Positions 25,639 to 34,883 of a stretch of DNA of 64,000 nucleotides are shown here, one piece after another. A model generated the notes under the pieces. That model saw nothing but the letters and a program-made list of their open reading frames with translations. It did no database searches and was not told the origin of the DNA. Position numbers and translations under genes: made by a program. The stretch lies in NCBI GenBank assembly GCA_030681375.1, contig JAUXWM010000081.1, positions 1 to 64,000 on the forward strand, in the 5' to 3' direction. The stretch is from Gallionella sp. GTDB taxonomy: Bacteria > Pseudomonadota > Gammaproteobacteria > Burkholderiales > Gallionellaceae. Within the stretch, counting starts at the first letter, position 1. The number at the start of each line of letters is the position of its first letter.

Positions 25639-27086
25639 GGTTGGTGTGTGTTCCTGACATTTCCCCCGGATGTCCGGGCGGGTAGCGTCTGCAAGAAATC
25701 GGCATCCAGACTGCCCATCGCCTGGGCGAGTGCGGCGCGGCTGATGTTCCAGTTAAAGCTGGCCTGTACGCCTTGCTGGCGCGCGCTGGCCAGCGCATTT
25801 TGTGCATTCAGCACATCCAGCATAATGCCGGCGCCCGCCTTGTAACGACCCAGCGCGACGCGTTCGGACTGTTCTGCGCTGCTGAGTAGATCCGCCGTGG
25901 TGAGCCTGTTTTGTGTCGCCGTAATCAGGTTTTGGTATGCCGTCCAGACATCCAGCGCAACCTGCAAACGCAGACGTTCAAATTGAGCCTGGCGGGTTTC
26001 CGTCTGCGCTTCGGCTGCGCGTATCCGGTAAGTCGGCGCGTAACCGGAAAAAAGCGGTACGCTCAGGCTGACGCCCAGCGACGAACCGTGTGTGTTGATG
26101 CCCGCGCTGTTGTTCTGGCTGGTCGCCGCGACCAGTGATACCGAGGGTTTGCCCGCTGCCCGCGCTGCCTCCGTGCTGGATTCTGCGGCCTTGACCAGCG
26201 CGGCGGCGGCTTGCAAATCCGGCCTGTGCTGCCGTGCCTGCTCGATTAAAACGGCAATATTCTGCTCAAAATCTCCGGGGGTTTCCTTTGTAGGGCTGGC
26301 GGGCAGGTGAGCGGCCAGATTAACCGACTGATGGGCATCGAGGCCCAGTATATTGGCCAGATTACCCCGTGCGATTTTCATCGCGCCATCAGCCGTCATG
26401 CGATTCAGCGTGGCCTGCGAATAGGCGGTCTGGGCGGCAAATTTATCGGCGGGGGTGGCGCTGCCTGCCTGATAGCGCGCCTTTGCTGCCGCAAAACTTT
26501 GTTGTGCGGCATGTTCAGATACACCGGCCGCCTCGAACGCCGCCTGCGTAGCATGGGTCTGGTAATAAGCTTGCACCACCGTCAGGAACAGGGCTTGTAC
26601 TGTGCTGTCCTGAGTGGCACTCGCCGCCGCCAGCAACTGGCGCGCATAGTCCAGATTGGCTGCGCGCGCGCCAAAATCATAGAGCAGATAGGAAAGGCTC
26701 ACGCCTACACTGCGCTGGCTTGTTCCCGGTGTGCTGCGGTTCCCGGAAACACTGGCGCTGACACCGGGCAAATAACTTGCCTGACTCACGCCGACCTGTG
26801 CGGCCTGCGCCTGAGAATTGGCCCACACTTCACGGGTTTGCGGGTTGTTGCACAACGCGATATTCACCACGTCGGCAAGGTCGAGCGCGCGATTCGACGG
26901 TAAATTTGCGCAAGGTTCGGCGTGATGTAAAGCCGGTCTGGATGGCAGCGCCGCCCCCGTTGAAAATGGATCGGAAGCTTCGACGGCCATCGCTACGTCA
27001 CCCCAGAGCAGTGCGCAAATCACCAGCCAGGCGGCCGAATGGCCAGGCAGTGTCATCGGAACAATATGTTTTGGGCAAGCGCGCAT
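25635..27086 (-). CDS. TolC-family outer membrane efflux channel
   Basis: This protein of about 483 residues carries two repeated OEP domains (LADVVNIALCNNPQTREVWA and later IAVLIEQARQHRPDLQAAAA), each giving the helical and beta segments of a TolC protomer. A signal-like stretch (AAWLVICALLWGDVAMA) precedes a CANLPSNRALDLAD start. I use the ATG at 27086; an ATG at 27056 would also leave the signal peptide intact, and the frame is open to 27161. It is the first gene of the export operon and overlaps the adaptor gene by four bases. The 5' region contains one copy of the direct repeat that brackets the defence island. Confidence 0.88.
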   Translation of the reverse strand: MRACPKHIVPMTLPGHSAAWLVICALLWGDVAMAVEASDPFSTGAALPSRPALHHAEPCANLPSNRALDLADVVNIALCNNPQTREVWANSQAQAAQVGVSQASYLPGVSASVSGNRSTPGTSQRSVGVSLSYLLYDFGARAANLDYARQLLAAASATQDSTVQALFLTVVQAYYQTHATQAAFEAAGVSEHAAQQSFAAAKARYQAGSATPADKFAAQTAYSQATLNRMTADGAMKIARGNLANILGLDAHQSVNLAAHLPASPTKETPGDFEQNIAVLIEQARQHRPDLQAAAALVKAAESSTEAARAAGKPSVSLVAATSQNNSAGINTHGSSLGVSLSVPLFSGYAPTYRIRAAEAQTETRQAQFERLRLQVALDVWTAYQNLITATQNRLTTADLLSSAEQSERVALGRYKAGAGIMLDVLNAQNALASARQQGVQASFNWNISRAALAQAMGSLDADFLQTLPARTSGGNVRNTHQP

Positions 27087-27144
27087 GGTAAGAAGGGCGG
27101 TGTGTTTGTGTGCGCATTGTAACGGTTCGCAATTATTCAACAAC

Positions 27145-27161
27145 GCATCATTTGTAAACAA
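27145..27161 (+). repeat. Left copy of the island-flanking 17-bp direct repeat
   Basis: GCATCATTTGTAAACAA lies in the upstream region of the TolC gene, 49 bp before the RhuM stop codon. It differs from the right copy only at the ninth base (T against G). Confidence 0.6.
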
Positions 27162-27210
27162 ACGGAATGCAAATGTGATGATACCAAACGCTTAAATGGT
27201 GGCGGATAGA

Positions 27211-28287
27211 TTATTCATCATCGCTACCGTGTTTGTGTTCAGCCTCAATCTGCCTGATCACACGATCAAAGTCGCTCTCAAACAGCCGATCCTGCACGAT
27301 GCGGTATTTCTCGAACTCACTTTCGGCATGCGCCTTGGCGATTTCTGCCGTCACCTTGCCAGCATCCTGCAGCACATCCCGGTCCCAGAGTTTCAAGAAG
27401 CCGCCCAGACGTTCCTCCCAGTCCTCCATCGTCATGGGGATGCGGCGCATGGCTTGAAGTTCTGCCATGTCGAGATAGGCGGAGACAATCCGCTGCATCT
27501 GCGCCAGTTCGAACTCCGACAGGTAGTTCTTGGCAATGGCGACGTCGTATTCGTGGACCTTCCCTTGGGGCGCGCCTTCCCAACTGGTCAGGCCCATGTT
27601 TTCTTGTCTGTGATTCGCCCGGTCCACGATCACCTCGGCGGCTGTCTGCCCGTGAATTGCGTAATGCAGCTTGTTCTGAACCGCCGCAAAAAAGCGTTTA
27701 GTCGCCGTGGCCGACGTGTCGTAATCCAGTGCCGTGGCGTAGATGTCGGTAATCTTTTGGTAGAACTTGCGCTCAGAGAGCCGTATTTCGCGGACTTTTT
27801 CCAACTGCCGCTCGAAGAAGTCTTCGGTCAGCACGCTGCCGCCACTCTTCAGGCGATCCGCATCCATGACCCAGCCCTGAATTGTGTAATCCTTGACGAT
27901 CTGGTTGGCCCACTTGCGAAACTGCACCGCGCGCTCGTTTTCGATCTTGAAGCCCACGGCGATGATGGCCTGCAAGCTGTAGTGCTTGACCTGATAGTTT
28001 TTGCCATCGGCAGCAGTTGTTAAGTACTGCTTAATAACTGCTGCTTCTTCGAGTTCATTGTCAGCAAAAATGCGTTTCAGATGCTGGTTGATGGCGGGCA
28101 CCGACACATCGTAGACGGTGGCCATCATCTTCTGCGTCAGCCAGATATTTTCATCCTCATAGCGCATTTCCACGCTGGTTTGCGCGCTCCCCGTTGCAGC
28201 GACAAAGGTCAGATATTCAGCCGCTGATGAACGGATAAGTGAGACCTCGTTTTTCTTTGGAACTTGCGGTTGTTTATTTTTGCTCAT
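27211..28287 (-). CDS. RhuM-family protein
   Basis: The 358-residue protein has the RhuM (virulence-associated) architecture. SAAEYLTFVAATG is followed by MRYEDENIWLTQKMMATVY and a helix-turn-helix-like SVPAINQHLKRIF. The conserved GFKIENERAVQFRKWANQIV follows, and then the GYVMDADRLK-like IQGWVMDADRLKSGG segment. RhuM genes are common in restriction-modification and other defence loci, but their activity is not established. It is the last gene of the hsd operon and overlaps the small RhuM fragment upstream by four bases. Confidence 0.88.
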   Translation of the reverse strand: MSKNKQPQVPKKNEVSLIRSSAAEYLTFVAATGSAQTSVEMRYEDENIWLTQKMMATVYDVSVPAINQHLKRIFADNELEEAAVIKQYLTTAADGKNYQVKHYSLQAIIAVGFKIENERAVQFRKWANQIVKDYTIQGWVMDADRLKSGGSVLTEDFFERQLEKVREIRLSERKFYQKITDIYATALDYDTSATATKRFFAAVQNKLHYAIHGQTAAEVIVDRANHRQENMGLTSWEGAPQGKVHEYDVAIAKNYLSEFELAQMQRIVSAYLDMAELQAMRRIPMTMEDWEERLGGFLKLWDRDVLQDAGKVTAEIAKAHAESEFEKYRIVQDRLFESDFDRVIRQIEAEHKHGSDDE

Positions 28288-28415
28288 TCAAGCGCCCCTC
28301 TTTTTCTTGTGTGCAGAACGGCCTTTCCATCGTTGCGTGCCTCACCTGCCTGGCCGGTGAAGATCAGAAACTCGGCAGTGCTATTGCGGATCAGCTTTTT
28401 TCCGTTGTCGCTCAT
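28284..28415 (-). CDS. 43-residue truncated RhuM N-terminus
   Basis: A short frame with an ATGA overlap at each end sits between the AAA protein gene and rhuM. Its first 25 residues (KKLIRNSTAEFLIFTGQAGE) match the start of RhuM proteins; the full-length neighbour has LIRSSAAEYLTFVAATG at the same place. After GEARNDGKAV the similarity ends. I read it as the leftover of a second, different rhuM that was replaced or deleted. It is still coupled to translation of the genes on both sides, so it may still be made. Confidence 0.65.
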   Translation of the reverse strand: MSDNGKKLIRNSTAEFLIFTGQAGEARNDGKAVLHTRKRGALE

Positions 28416-30328
28416 GGCGCGGCTCCTCCGACGCACTTCGATTTGATGAGCTCAAACAGCGGACGAAATACTGCGAAATGAACAGCATCAATCGTCGGAA
28501 CAATATCTCTGGCGAATGTGACCTTTTGGCTGTCGCTGACGAACTTTATAAATCCATCTGTGCGCTCAGTATCAATGGTGAAATAAGCATCAAGTCCAGC
28601 AACTTCATGAAATAGAAGCTCTATGGTCAGTAGCGACCTGTTGCCATAATTGCCGCCGGTGCGAGGGTTGATTACCTGTTGACGAATTTGACCTGTGGCC
28701 GGAACCGGAAGAAGCAATGCGTAACTATCACTGGCAGCCCGTTTTTTTGCCAAGCACAGAAAAGGATCGGTCTGAACATCCTGACCGAGCTGGTTCCAGT
28801 CGTTATAGGCCTCGTCAAAATCGAAAAGCGAAAAGAACGTTCTGCCCGGATGGTTCTGGTACAGCGCGTTGTCTTTGACCAAGTTGCGCTGAAATCCACA
28901 GCTAAACGCATTTTGAATCTCAAAGCACCGCTTCTCAGTCGGGTAGAGCTTTGCCCATGCAGTTTCGAGAATCATTTCGTCCGTGATGCCCTCTGTGAAC
29001 AGCACGGGGCCGGACGTGTTTTTTAAAACATGCTGAATATTCAGCCGCGCTTCGCTCTCGGAAAAAGTAATCAGGCCTGCTGATAAAGACTTGATGACGT
29101 CGGCCTTGTTCGCCTTGGTCAGCGCCACTTTCACACCGTCGAACTCAAACAAGTTGATGACGCTCCCGTTGGCGCGGGTAATTGTTGATGCACTATGACT
29201 GCTCATCAAAACATGGCTGGTCTTGGCTGCCGCATCTGTGATGTCGAATACTTGCCGCAGGAAATCAAACTGCCATTCCGGGTGCAGGAAGGCATCAGGT
29301 TCATCAAGCAGGATTAAGCAATTACGGTCTTTAAAAATCTCGACAATCGAGTAGATGTAAACAGACTGAAATTGACCATCGCTGAAGTGGTTGATGTTTC
29401 CTTCCATACCAGAAGCGAGGCGAAGCGGCACAGAGATAGCATCCAACATTCCCAGTGTTTTCAAGTTGTCGAACTGGCGGAATAATTCTTGCCACTTGCC
29501 GACGAATTTCTCTTGTAGCTTGTCGATGGACAGATACAGAACGTAGCGATCCTCATTGGGAAAATAGCCCTCAGTGACCGTCAGTTTTTCTGTGTTGCTC
29601 CAAGTGCAAACGCTCAAAGCGTCGAGAAAATCCTTAGTGATGCCAACAGGCCTCCAATACCGGGTGGCAGTTTCGACAGGGTCGATGTCGTATTTTTCGT
29701 TTTCGCTACCCCGTGCGTAATCTGGACGCTGCAACGCGACTCTAAGTACAGGCTCTGAAATTTCATCAGTACCGGGCTTGGTAATGCCAAGCCCATCGAT
29801 CCCAAGTTTTTGACGAATGAATGTGTGGGCTCTGCCATCTTCCGGCTGCACCAGCAACACTGCCAACAGCAATGCCTTGTATTCCTGACCGATGCCGATG
29901 AAGCGTCGGGAGTCTTCCAGGTCGGCCCCCTTGATGCGTCCGCGAAATTTCATTTCGTAATCAGTTACCAGCTCAGATACCGTGGTGTTATGGCCGGAGT
30001 AGTAGATCAGCACGTTGTCGGGAAACGGTGTTTGCCCCAGCGTCTTACGGTCTTCGTCCTTGTTTATGCGCAACTTGCCAGCTTTCCATTCGATCTCAGT
30101 GTCTTGTCCACCGATCTCGTAACTCAGCCTGTAGTCGAAGGCGATGTCGTTGTCGGGACGTCCGAACTGATCGAGATGTCGGAAGATTTCGATCAAGGCC
30201 TCAAACAGATTCGATTTTCCGCTACCGTTTTTACCGACAAACACATCGATGAAGCTCGCACCATCAAAACTCAACGTGAAGTTTTTAAGGTTTTTGTATT
30301 GGCTGATGAATACTGATCTCAGGCGCAT
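28412..30328 (-). CDS. AAA ATPase with C-terminal TOPRIM-like domain (OLD-like), probable defence gene
   Basis: The 638-residue protein has Walker A VGKNGSGKSNLFEAL (about 31-45), a long insert, an ABC-type signature HFSDGQFQSVYIYS (about 320), Walker B CLILLDEPDAFLHPEW (about 347) and a switch histidine in LMSSHSAST. The C-terminal part has GPVLFTEGITDEMILETAW (about 446-464) and FFSLFDFDEAYN. These have the Glu and Asp-x-Asp spacing of a TOPRIM nuclease. The layout resembles OLD-family nucleases such as those in Gabija or PARIS systems, but it is embedded in a type I R-M operon. It starts ten bases after the hsdS stop codon. Confidence 0.75.
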   Translation of the reverse strand: MRLRSVFISQYKNLKNFTLSFDGASFIDVFVGKNGSGKSNLFEALIEIFRHLDQFGRPDNDIAFDYRLSYEIGGQDTEIEWKAGKLRINKDEDRKTLGQTPFPDNVLIYYSGHNTTVSELVTDYEMKFRGRIKGADLEDSRRFIGIGQEYKALLLAVLLVQPEDGRAHTFIRQKLGIDGLGITKPGTDEISEPVLRVALQRPDYARGSENEKYDIDPVETATRYWRPVGITKDFLDALSVCTWSNTEKLTVTEGYFPNEDRYVLYLSIDKLQEKFVGKWQELFRQFDNLKTLGMLDAISVPLRLASGMEGNINHFSDGQFQSVYIYSIVEIFKDRNCLILLDEPDAFLHPEWQFDFLRQVFDITDAAAKTSHVLMSSHSASTITRANGSVINLFEFDGVKVALTKANKADVIKSLSAGLITFSESEARLNIQHVLKNTSGPVLFTEGITDEMILETAWAKLYPTEKRCFEIQNAFSCGFQRNLVKDNALYQNHPGRTFFSLFDFDEAYNDWNQLGQDVQTDPFLCLAKKRAASDSYALLLPVPATGQIRQQVINPRTGGNYGNRSLLTIELLFHEVAGLDAYFTIDTERTDGFIKFVSDSQKVTFARDIVPTIDAVHFAVFRPLFELIKSKCVGGAAP

Positions 30329-30338
30329 GGCAATCCAG

Positions 30339-32054
30339 TCACACTTGCGCCATCACGGCATTCAATAGTTCAGATGTCTTCAGGTTAACTGCGTCGATCT
30401 GTCTCTCAAGTTGATCGCATTGCTGCATCAGCTTATAAATTATTTTTACGATTTGACGCTGCTCGGCCAACGGAGGTATTGGAATTGGAAGACTCGTTAA
30501 TGCTTTTTGGTTTATCTTTGGCATCGTACCGGACGTCCCCGAGGCGCGCGCCCGAAGAAAATCACGACTCGGAGCTGCGCTCATTGCAAAGCAAACATAA
30601 TCATTATCAAGCTCTGTAGAAACGCGCAGTTTCATCATCAAGTCTGGATAAATATATGTGTTTGGCTTGCCCCTATAAATTGCAGGAACTCCTACGTACT
30701 CAATGGTGTTGCCGCGCTGCACCAAGATGTCACCGTCCTGCAGCCAAAGGTCAGAGCTTGCCGGTATATCGTCCGCAATAAACTTGGAGTATTCACCCTT
30801 AAATACACCAGATGTCGTCGCACTCAATGTCAAGGATTTAACCTTGGTTTCGTAATCAACCGCCTTGGGGGAGTACCCATTGGTAGGGCCAGAAATCAGG
30901 GTGGCATCAAGTGGCAAAAGCGCCCAACTATCTGGGATTGAGTAGCTTAAGTTTCTTGAGTCAATTTGGACATCGGCTGCGTCACGAATAAGTAAGCGAG
31001 TTCTCTCGGATTTTATTTTTTTGAGAAGTTCCTTTACCGGAAGATCGTCTTTACGTTGCTCAGTAAGTTTGCCCGTAATCGCAAGATGCAGAATAGCTTT
31101 GCGCAGTTCGGCAACATTTTCTTTGACTGCATATAGATCACCGAAGTGTTGGGTTATAAAGGCCCAAGCATCCCCGGAGCCGCCGTTGCCGGTGATATCA
31201 AGCAGTTGCGAAAGCGCTGCGGCGTGTATGGCCAGGCGCTTTTCTTCACGAGCATTTCGCAGGTTTTCGAGCGCATCGCAACGCGCCATCAGTTGATCAA
31301 TTTTGGCGACGATACGGTGTTGCTCTGCAAGCGGCGGGAGCGGAACGGGTATCTCGACAAATTTGGCAATGGAGACACCGCCAATAATTCCCGTCATTGC
31401 CGCTGCAAACGATGCACGAAAGACTGGTGACAGATAAGCGTAGAGAATGAACCGGGATGGGATCTGACCATACAGCTCATTGGCAAATAGCTTGTTGCCG
31501 AAACAAATATCGCGGTCGGTCAGGCCACATTTTTTTCCGGCACTGCCACCTTCAGCACAGATTAGCACTGCATCTTTGTGCGCGACTCTGAATTTATCCT
31601 CGTCAACGGGGATGCAAATTCCATTTTCGTAGTCAAGGGGGTCAAAACCGTAGCCGACATCCTTGGTGGCAATGTAGGGCAGACCCTTTGCACCAGCGTA
31701 TTTCGTTTCCTTCTCGGATGCATTGATGCTGTTCCCATTGAAGATATTCCCAACTGAACCCAGTCGAACCCACTGCCAACCCTGCGGCAATGCATATGGC
31801 GCATCACTGGAGGTGATCTCCGGCAATGGCTTGGGCGCCTTGATCTTGCCTTCCTTCACCAGTCGCCTTTTCTCGGCCTCAATTCCCTTGAGCAATTGGC
31901 TGACAGGCGCATCGCGGGGCTCTTGCGGGACCAGTTTGCCCTGCATCGCCAGCGTCAGGATTAGCTCACGCAGTTTTTGGATGCCATTGGGCGCAGAAAA
32001 CGCCGTGTCGAAGTGTTGCTCCAGCAGGTGGGCGGTTTGCTTATTCACGAGCAT
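30339..32054 (-). CDS. hsdS: Type I restriction-modification specificity subunit
   Basis: The 571-residue protein has the two target-recognition domains and two conserved helical repeats of HsdS. The first repeat is PPLAEQHRIVAKIDQLMARC (about 265) and the second PPLAEQRQIVKIIYKLMQQC (about 535). TRD1 follows YALPQGWQWVRLG and TRD2 follows YSIPDSWALLPLD. It decides which bipartite DNA sequence is methylated or cut. The N-terminal helix region is long (about 90 residues). Its start lies within the end of the AlbA_2 gene (14-bp overlap). Confidence 0.93.
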   Translation of the reverse strand: MLVNKQTAHLLEQHFDTAFSAPNGIQKLRELILTLAMQGKLVPQEPRDAPVSQLLKGIEAEKRRLVKEGKIKAPKPLPEITSSDAPYALPQGWQWVRLGSVGNIFNGNSINASEKETKYAGAKGLPYIATKDVGYGFDPLDYENGICIPVDEDKFRVAHKDAVLICAEGGSAGKKCGLTDRDICFGNKLFANELYGQIPSRFILYAYLSPVFRASFAAAMTGIIGGVSIAKFVEIPVPLPPLAEQHRIVAKIDQLMARCDALENLRNAREEKRLAIHAAALSQLLDITGNGGSGDAWAFITQHFGDLYAVKENVAELRKAILHLAITGKLTEQRKDDLPVKELLKKIKSERTRLLIRDAADVQIDSRNLSYSIPDSWALLPLDATLISGPTNGYSPKAVDYETKVKSLTLSATTSGVFKGEYSKFIADDIPASSDLWLQDGDILVQRGNTIEYVGVPAIYRGKPNTYIYPDLMMKLRVSTELDNDYVCFAMSAAPSRDFLRARASGTSGTMPKINQKALTSLPIPIPPLAEQRQIVKIIYKLMQQCDQLERQIDAVNLKTSELLNAVMAQV

Positions 32055-33396
32055 CCTCCAGAAGCGCCCAGTAGCCAGTCTTATCAGAGCCGATGCGTTG
32101 CACCAATCCTTTGTCTTTCAGCGCGATGATATTTTTGTCAATGGCGGTGGTGCTGATGCCGATGGAATCGGCCATTTTACGCTTGGAAATGCGCGGGTTC
32201 TCCCTGATCAATATCAAAATGCGTTGCTGGCTTTCTGCCAACCCATCTGCCAACCCATCTGCCAACCCTTGATTTTTCGTTGTTGACTCCCCAGTCACCG
32301 CGCGCTCCAGTGCCTGCGCTTGCGGCGAAATGGGTAAAGTGGTGCGAATGAAATGACTGGAGAAGGTGTAGGCCTCGCGGGGGTAAGCCTTGAGGATGCG
32401 CGGCATACCGGAACCGAGGTATTCCACCATTTCCAGATCCTTGAACACGCGCATCAGGGTTTTGTTGCGCGGCATGGAGTAGCCGGCAAAAAAATCTTCT
32501 TGCTCTTGCCCGGCGTGAACGGAGCCTGCCGACGTGATCTCCAGCCGGTCGGTGAATAGCTCGAATTTCGGCACCAGCTCAGTACTGTAGTCGTTGTGGA
32601 TGATGGCGTTGATCACTGCTTCGCGCAGGGCTACTGAATTCCAATAGGGGCGACTGATCCGCTCGCGCGGTGTGATTTTGTTGACGATGCGGTTTTCCAC
32701 GCCTTCCAGACGATCCAGAACCTGTTTGCAGGTTTTGACCAGGCAGCAGAAGCCGTAATCTTTGCTGTCGAGTAGATCAATGCGGTCGGTTCCGGCATAT
32801 TTGGCGACCTGTACGGAGTTGCCGTTTTGATCGGCCAGCAGGTAGGCCGCATGGTTGTATGAGCCATCATCAACAAGCAGTTCCAGATTGGCCGCGAATT
32901 TGTCATTCAGTGCGAAGCCGGCTTCCTGATAGTAGATTCTCAGTTGCTCAAAGCTCAGGTCTTGCCTTGGTGAACGTATGCGGGTGATGGAGTTGCGGGT
33001 GCGGCGGGCAAAGAGTTCCTCGATCATGCGTTGCGGCATGGGCTCGCTGGCACTGCCGATACGGATGAAGCAACCCTTTTCAGACATGCCGAATTTACGC
33101 AAGTGGTACGGTTTTTCCGAGCCGCTGGCGACAATAATCTTGACGATGTTTTTCTCATCACGTTGTTCGAGAATGACATCAAACAGGCCGAGTGCCGAGG
33201 GTTGGATGTTGTTTTTCAGCCGGTCTTTGACGGCCAGCTGAATAGCATCAGGGTCGGCAATGCCGATGGTTCCGCCATTGTTGCCTACGCCCAGATAGAT
33301 CACGCCGCCATCGTGGTAGTTGAGGAAAGCCACGACCTCTTTTTCCAGACCTTCGGTTAGCTCGCGCTTGTATTCGATGCGGTTGGATTCGGTCAT
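32041..33396 (-). CDS. AlbA_2/Schlafen-type ATP-binding protein with C-terminal winged helix
   Basis: This 451-residue protein of the COG2865 type begins ESNRIEYKRELTEGLEKEVV and continues into AFLNYHDGGVIYLGVGNNG, a classic AlbA_2 start. An ATPase-like region follows (NSVALREAVINAIIHNDYST, GSGMPRILKAY). A C-terminal HTH (NPRISKRKMADSIGISTTAID) is linked by a QGLADGLADGLAE spacer built from 12-bp tandem repeats. Such proteins occur in and near R-M operons as presumed regulators. It overlaps hsdM by four bases and hsdS by 14. Confidence 0.85.
   Translation of the reverse strand: MTESNRIEYKRELTEGLEKEVVAFLNYHDGGVIYLGVGNNGGTIGIADPDAIQLAVKDRLKNNIQPSALGLFDVILEQRDEKNIVKIIVASGSEKPYHLRKFGMSEKGCFIRIGSASEPMPQRMIEELFARRTRNSITRIRSPRQDLSFEQLRIYYQEAGFALNDKFAANLELLVDDGSYNHAAYLLADQNGNSVQVAKYAGTDRIDLLDSKDYGFCCLVKTCKQVLDRLEGVENRIVNKITPRERISRPYWNSVALREAVINAIIHNDYSTELVPKFELFTDRLEITSAGSVHAGQEQEDFFAGYSMPRNKTLMRVFKDLEMVEYLGSGMPRILKAYPREAYTFSSHFIRTTLPISPQAQALERAVTGESTTKNQGLADGLADGLAESQQRILILIRENPRISKRKMADSIGISTTAIDKNIIALKDKGLVQRIGSDKTGYWALLEDARE
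32235..32268. repeat. 12-bp tandem repeat in the AlbA_2 protein linker
   Basis: About 2.8 copies of TCTGCCAACCCA encode the repeated GLAD linker before the winged helix. The unit is a multiple of three, so a change in copy number would only lengthen or shorten the linker. Confidence 0.85.
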
Positions 33397-34859
33397 GCGT
33401 TGCCACCGAGTGCTTGCATCAATTCTGCTTTGAGGGCAGTTTGCGCCTCGGTGAGCTGGCGGCTGATTTCCTGGTATTCCGCCATCAGGTCGGCCGGCGC
33501 GCGGTGGTTGATCTCCACTGCGTGGGGATTTTTGCAGTCCAGATTGTAGTTGCGCACAGCGATATCAGCAGCGGAAATCTTCCAGGCGTTTTCGGTGGTC
33601 TTGCGACCCTTGCGCGTGGGGCCACCCCACCAGGTTTTTTCCAGATCGAATTCTTTGATGTCTAATGGTTTGGAGCGCGAGTAGCTCTTGTAACCGTCCG
33701 GGTAGGGGTGCTCAAAGAACCATATATCCTTGGTTGGCTCTCCCTTCTCAAAGAACAGCACATTGGTCGCGATGCTGGTATAGGGAGCAAACACACCCTT
33801 GGGCAGACGGACGATGGTGTGCAGGTTGAATTCTTCCAGCAACTCGCGCTTGAGGTTGGTTTTGGTACCTTCGCCAAACAGGAAGCCATCTGGCAACACG
33901 ACGGCGGCACGACCGGTATCGTGTTTGAGCAAGTGCATGATCAGCGCCATGAACAGGTCGGCAGTTTCGCGGGTCTGGTACTTGCGCGGGAAGTTGTTCT
34001 CGATGCCATCTTCTTCCATGCCACCAAAGGGCGGGTTGGTGAGGATGATGTCGATGCGGTCTTTGGGGCCGTAGTCCTTGAGTGGGCGGCTCAGTGTGTT
34101 GTCATGACGAATGTTGCTGGGCACATCAATGCCGTGCAGCATGAGATTGGTCATGGCCAGCATATGCGGCAGCGGCTTCTTCTCCACGCCGTGGATGCAG
34201 TCTTGCAGCGTGGTGCGATCAGCCGAGGTTTTGACCTGTGCTTTCAGGTGATCGATGGTGCAGGTGAGAAAACCACCGGTGCCACAGGCGGGGTCAAGCA
34301 CTCTCTCACCCAATTGAGGGTTAAGAATGTCCACCATGAACTGAGTGACCGCGCGCGGCGTATAGTACTCGCCAGCATTACCGGCTGATTGCAGATCGGC
34401 GAGGATTTTTTCGTAGATGTCATTGAACAGATGGCGGTCTGACGAGGAGTTGAAATCGACATCGCTTTCAATAGCGTTGATCACCTGCCGGAGCAGGGTG
34501 CCGGACTTCATGTAGTTGTAGGCATCCTCGAACACCGAGCCAACCACTCTGCCGCTGGGTGATACGCCTGCTGCAGTCGCCAGCTTTTTGAGTGACGGGA
34601 AGAGTTCGTTGTTAACGAAATCAATCAGCTCTTCGCCGGTAATCCCTTCGGCATCCTTGGCCCAGTTGCTCCAGCGGAAACGGTTTTGCAGTGGAGACTT
34701 GTAGCCGGGAATGGTGATTTGCCATTCCTGTTCTTTGTCGTCGAAGATTTTCAGAAAAAGCAGCCAGACGATCTGACTGATACGTTGCGCATCACCATCA
34801 ACGCCGACGTCCTTGCGCATGATGTCTTGTATGGTTTTTATGAGTGTACCGATGGACAT
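33393..34859 (-). CDS. hsdM: Type I restriction-modification methylase subunit
   Basis: The 488-residue N6-adenine methylase has an N-terminal HsdM helical domain (about 1-130), the SAM-binding motif VLDPACGTGGFL (about 190) and the catalytic motif LTNPPFGG (about 275). AGEYYTPRAVTQFMVDIL just before the first motif is diagnostic. It starts 24 bp after hsdR and overlaps the AlbA_2 gene by four bases. It is intact, unlike the older hsdM remnant at 13902. Confidence 0.95.
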   Translation of the reverse strand: MSIGTLIKTIQDIMRKDVGVDGDAQRISQIVWLLFLKIFDDKEQEWQITIPGYKSPLQNRFRWSNWAKDAEGITGEELIDFVNNELFPSLKKLATAAGVSPSGRVVGSVFEDAYNYMKSGTLLRQVINAIESDVDFNSSSDRHLFNDIYEKILADLQSAGNAGEYYTPRAVTQFMVDILNPQLGERVLDPACGTGGFLTCTIDHLKAQVKTSADRTTLQDCIHGVEKKPLPHMLAMTNLMLHGIDVPSNIRHDNTLSRPLKDYGPKDRIDIILTNPPFGGMEEDGIENNFPRKYQTRETADLFMALIMHLLKHDTGRAAVVLPDGFLFGEGTKTNLKRELLEEFNLHTIVRLPKGVFAPYTSIATNVLFFEKGEPTKDIWFFEHPYPDGYKSYSRSKPLDIKEFDLEKTWWGGPTRKGRKTTENAWKISAADIAVRNYNLDCKNPHAVEINHRAPADLMAEYQEISRQLTEAQTALKAELMQALGGNA

Positions 34860-34883
34860 TGTTCTATCTCTATTCTGTTTTCG

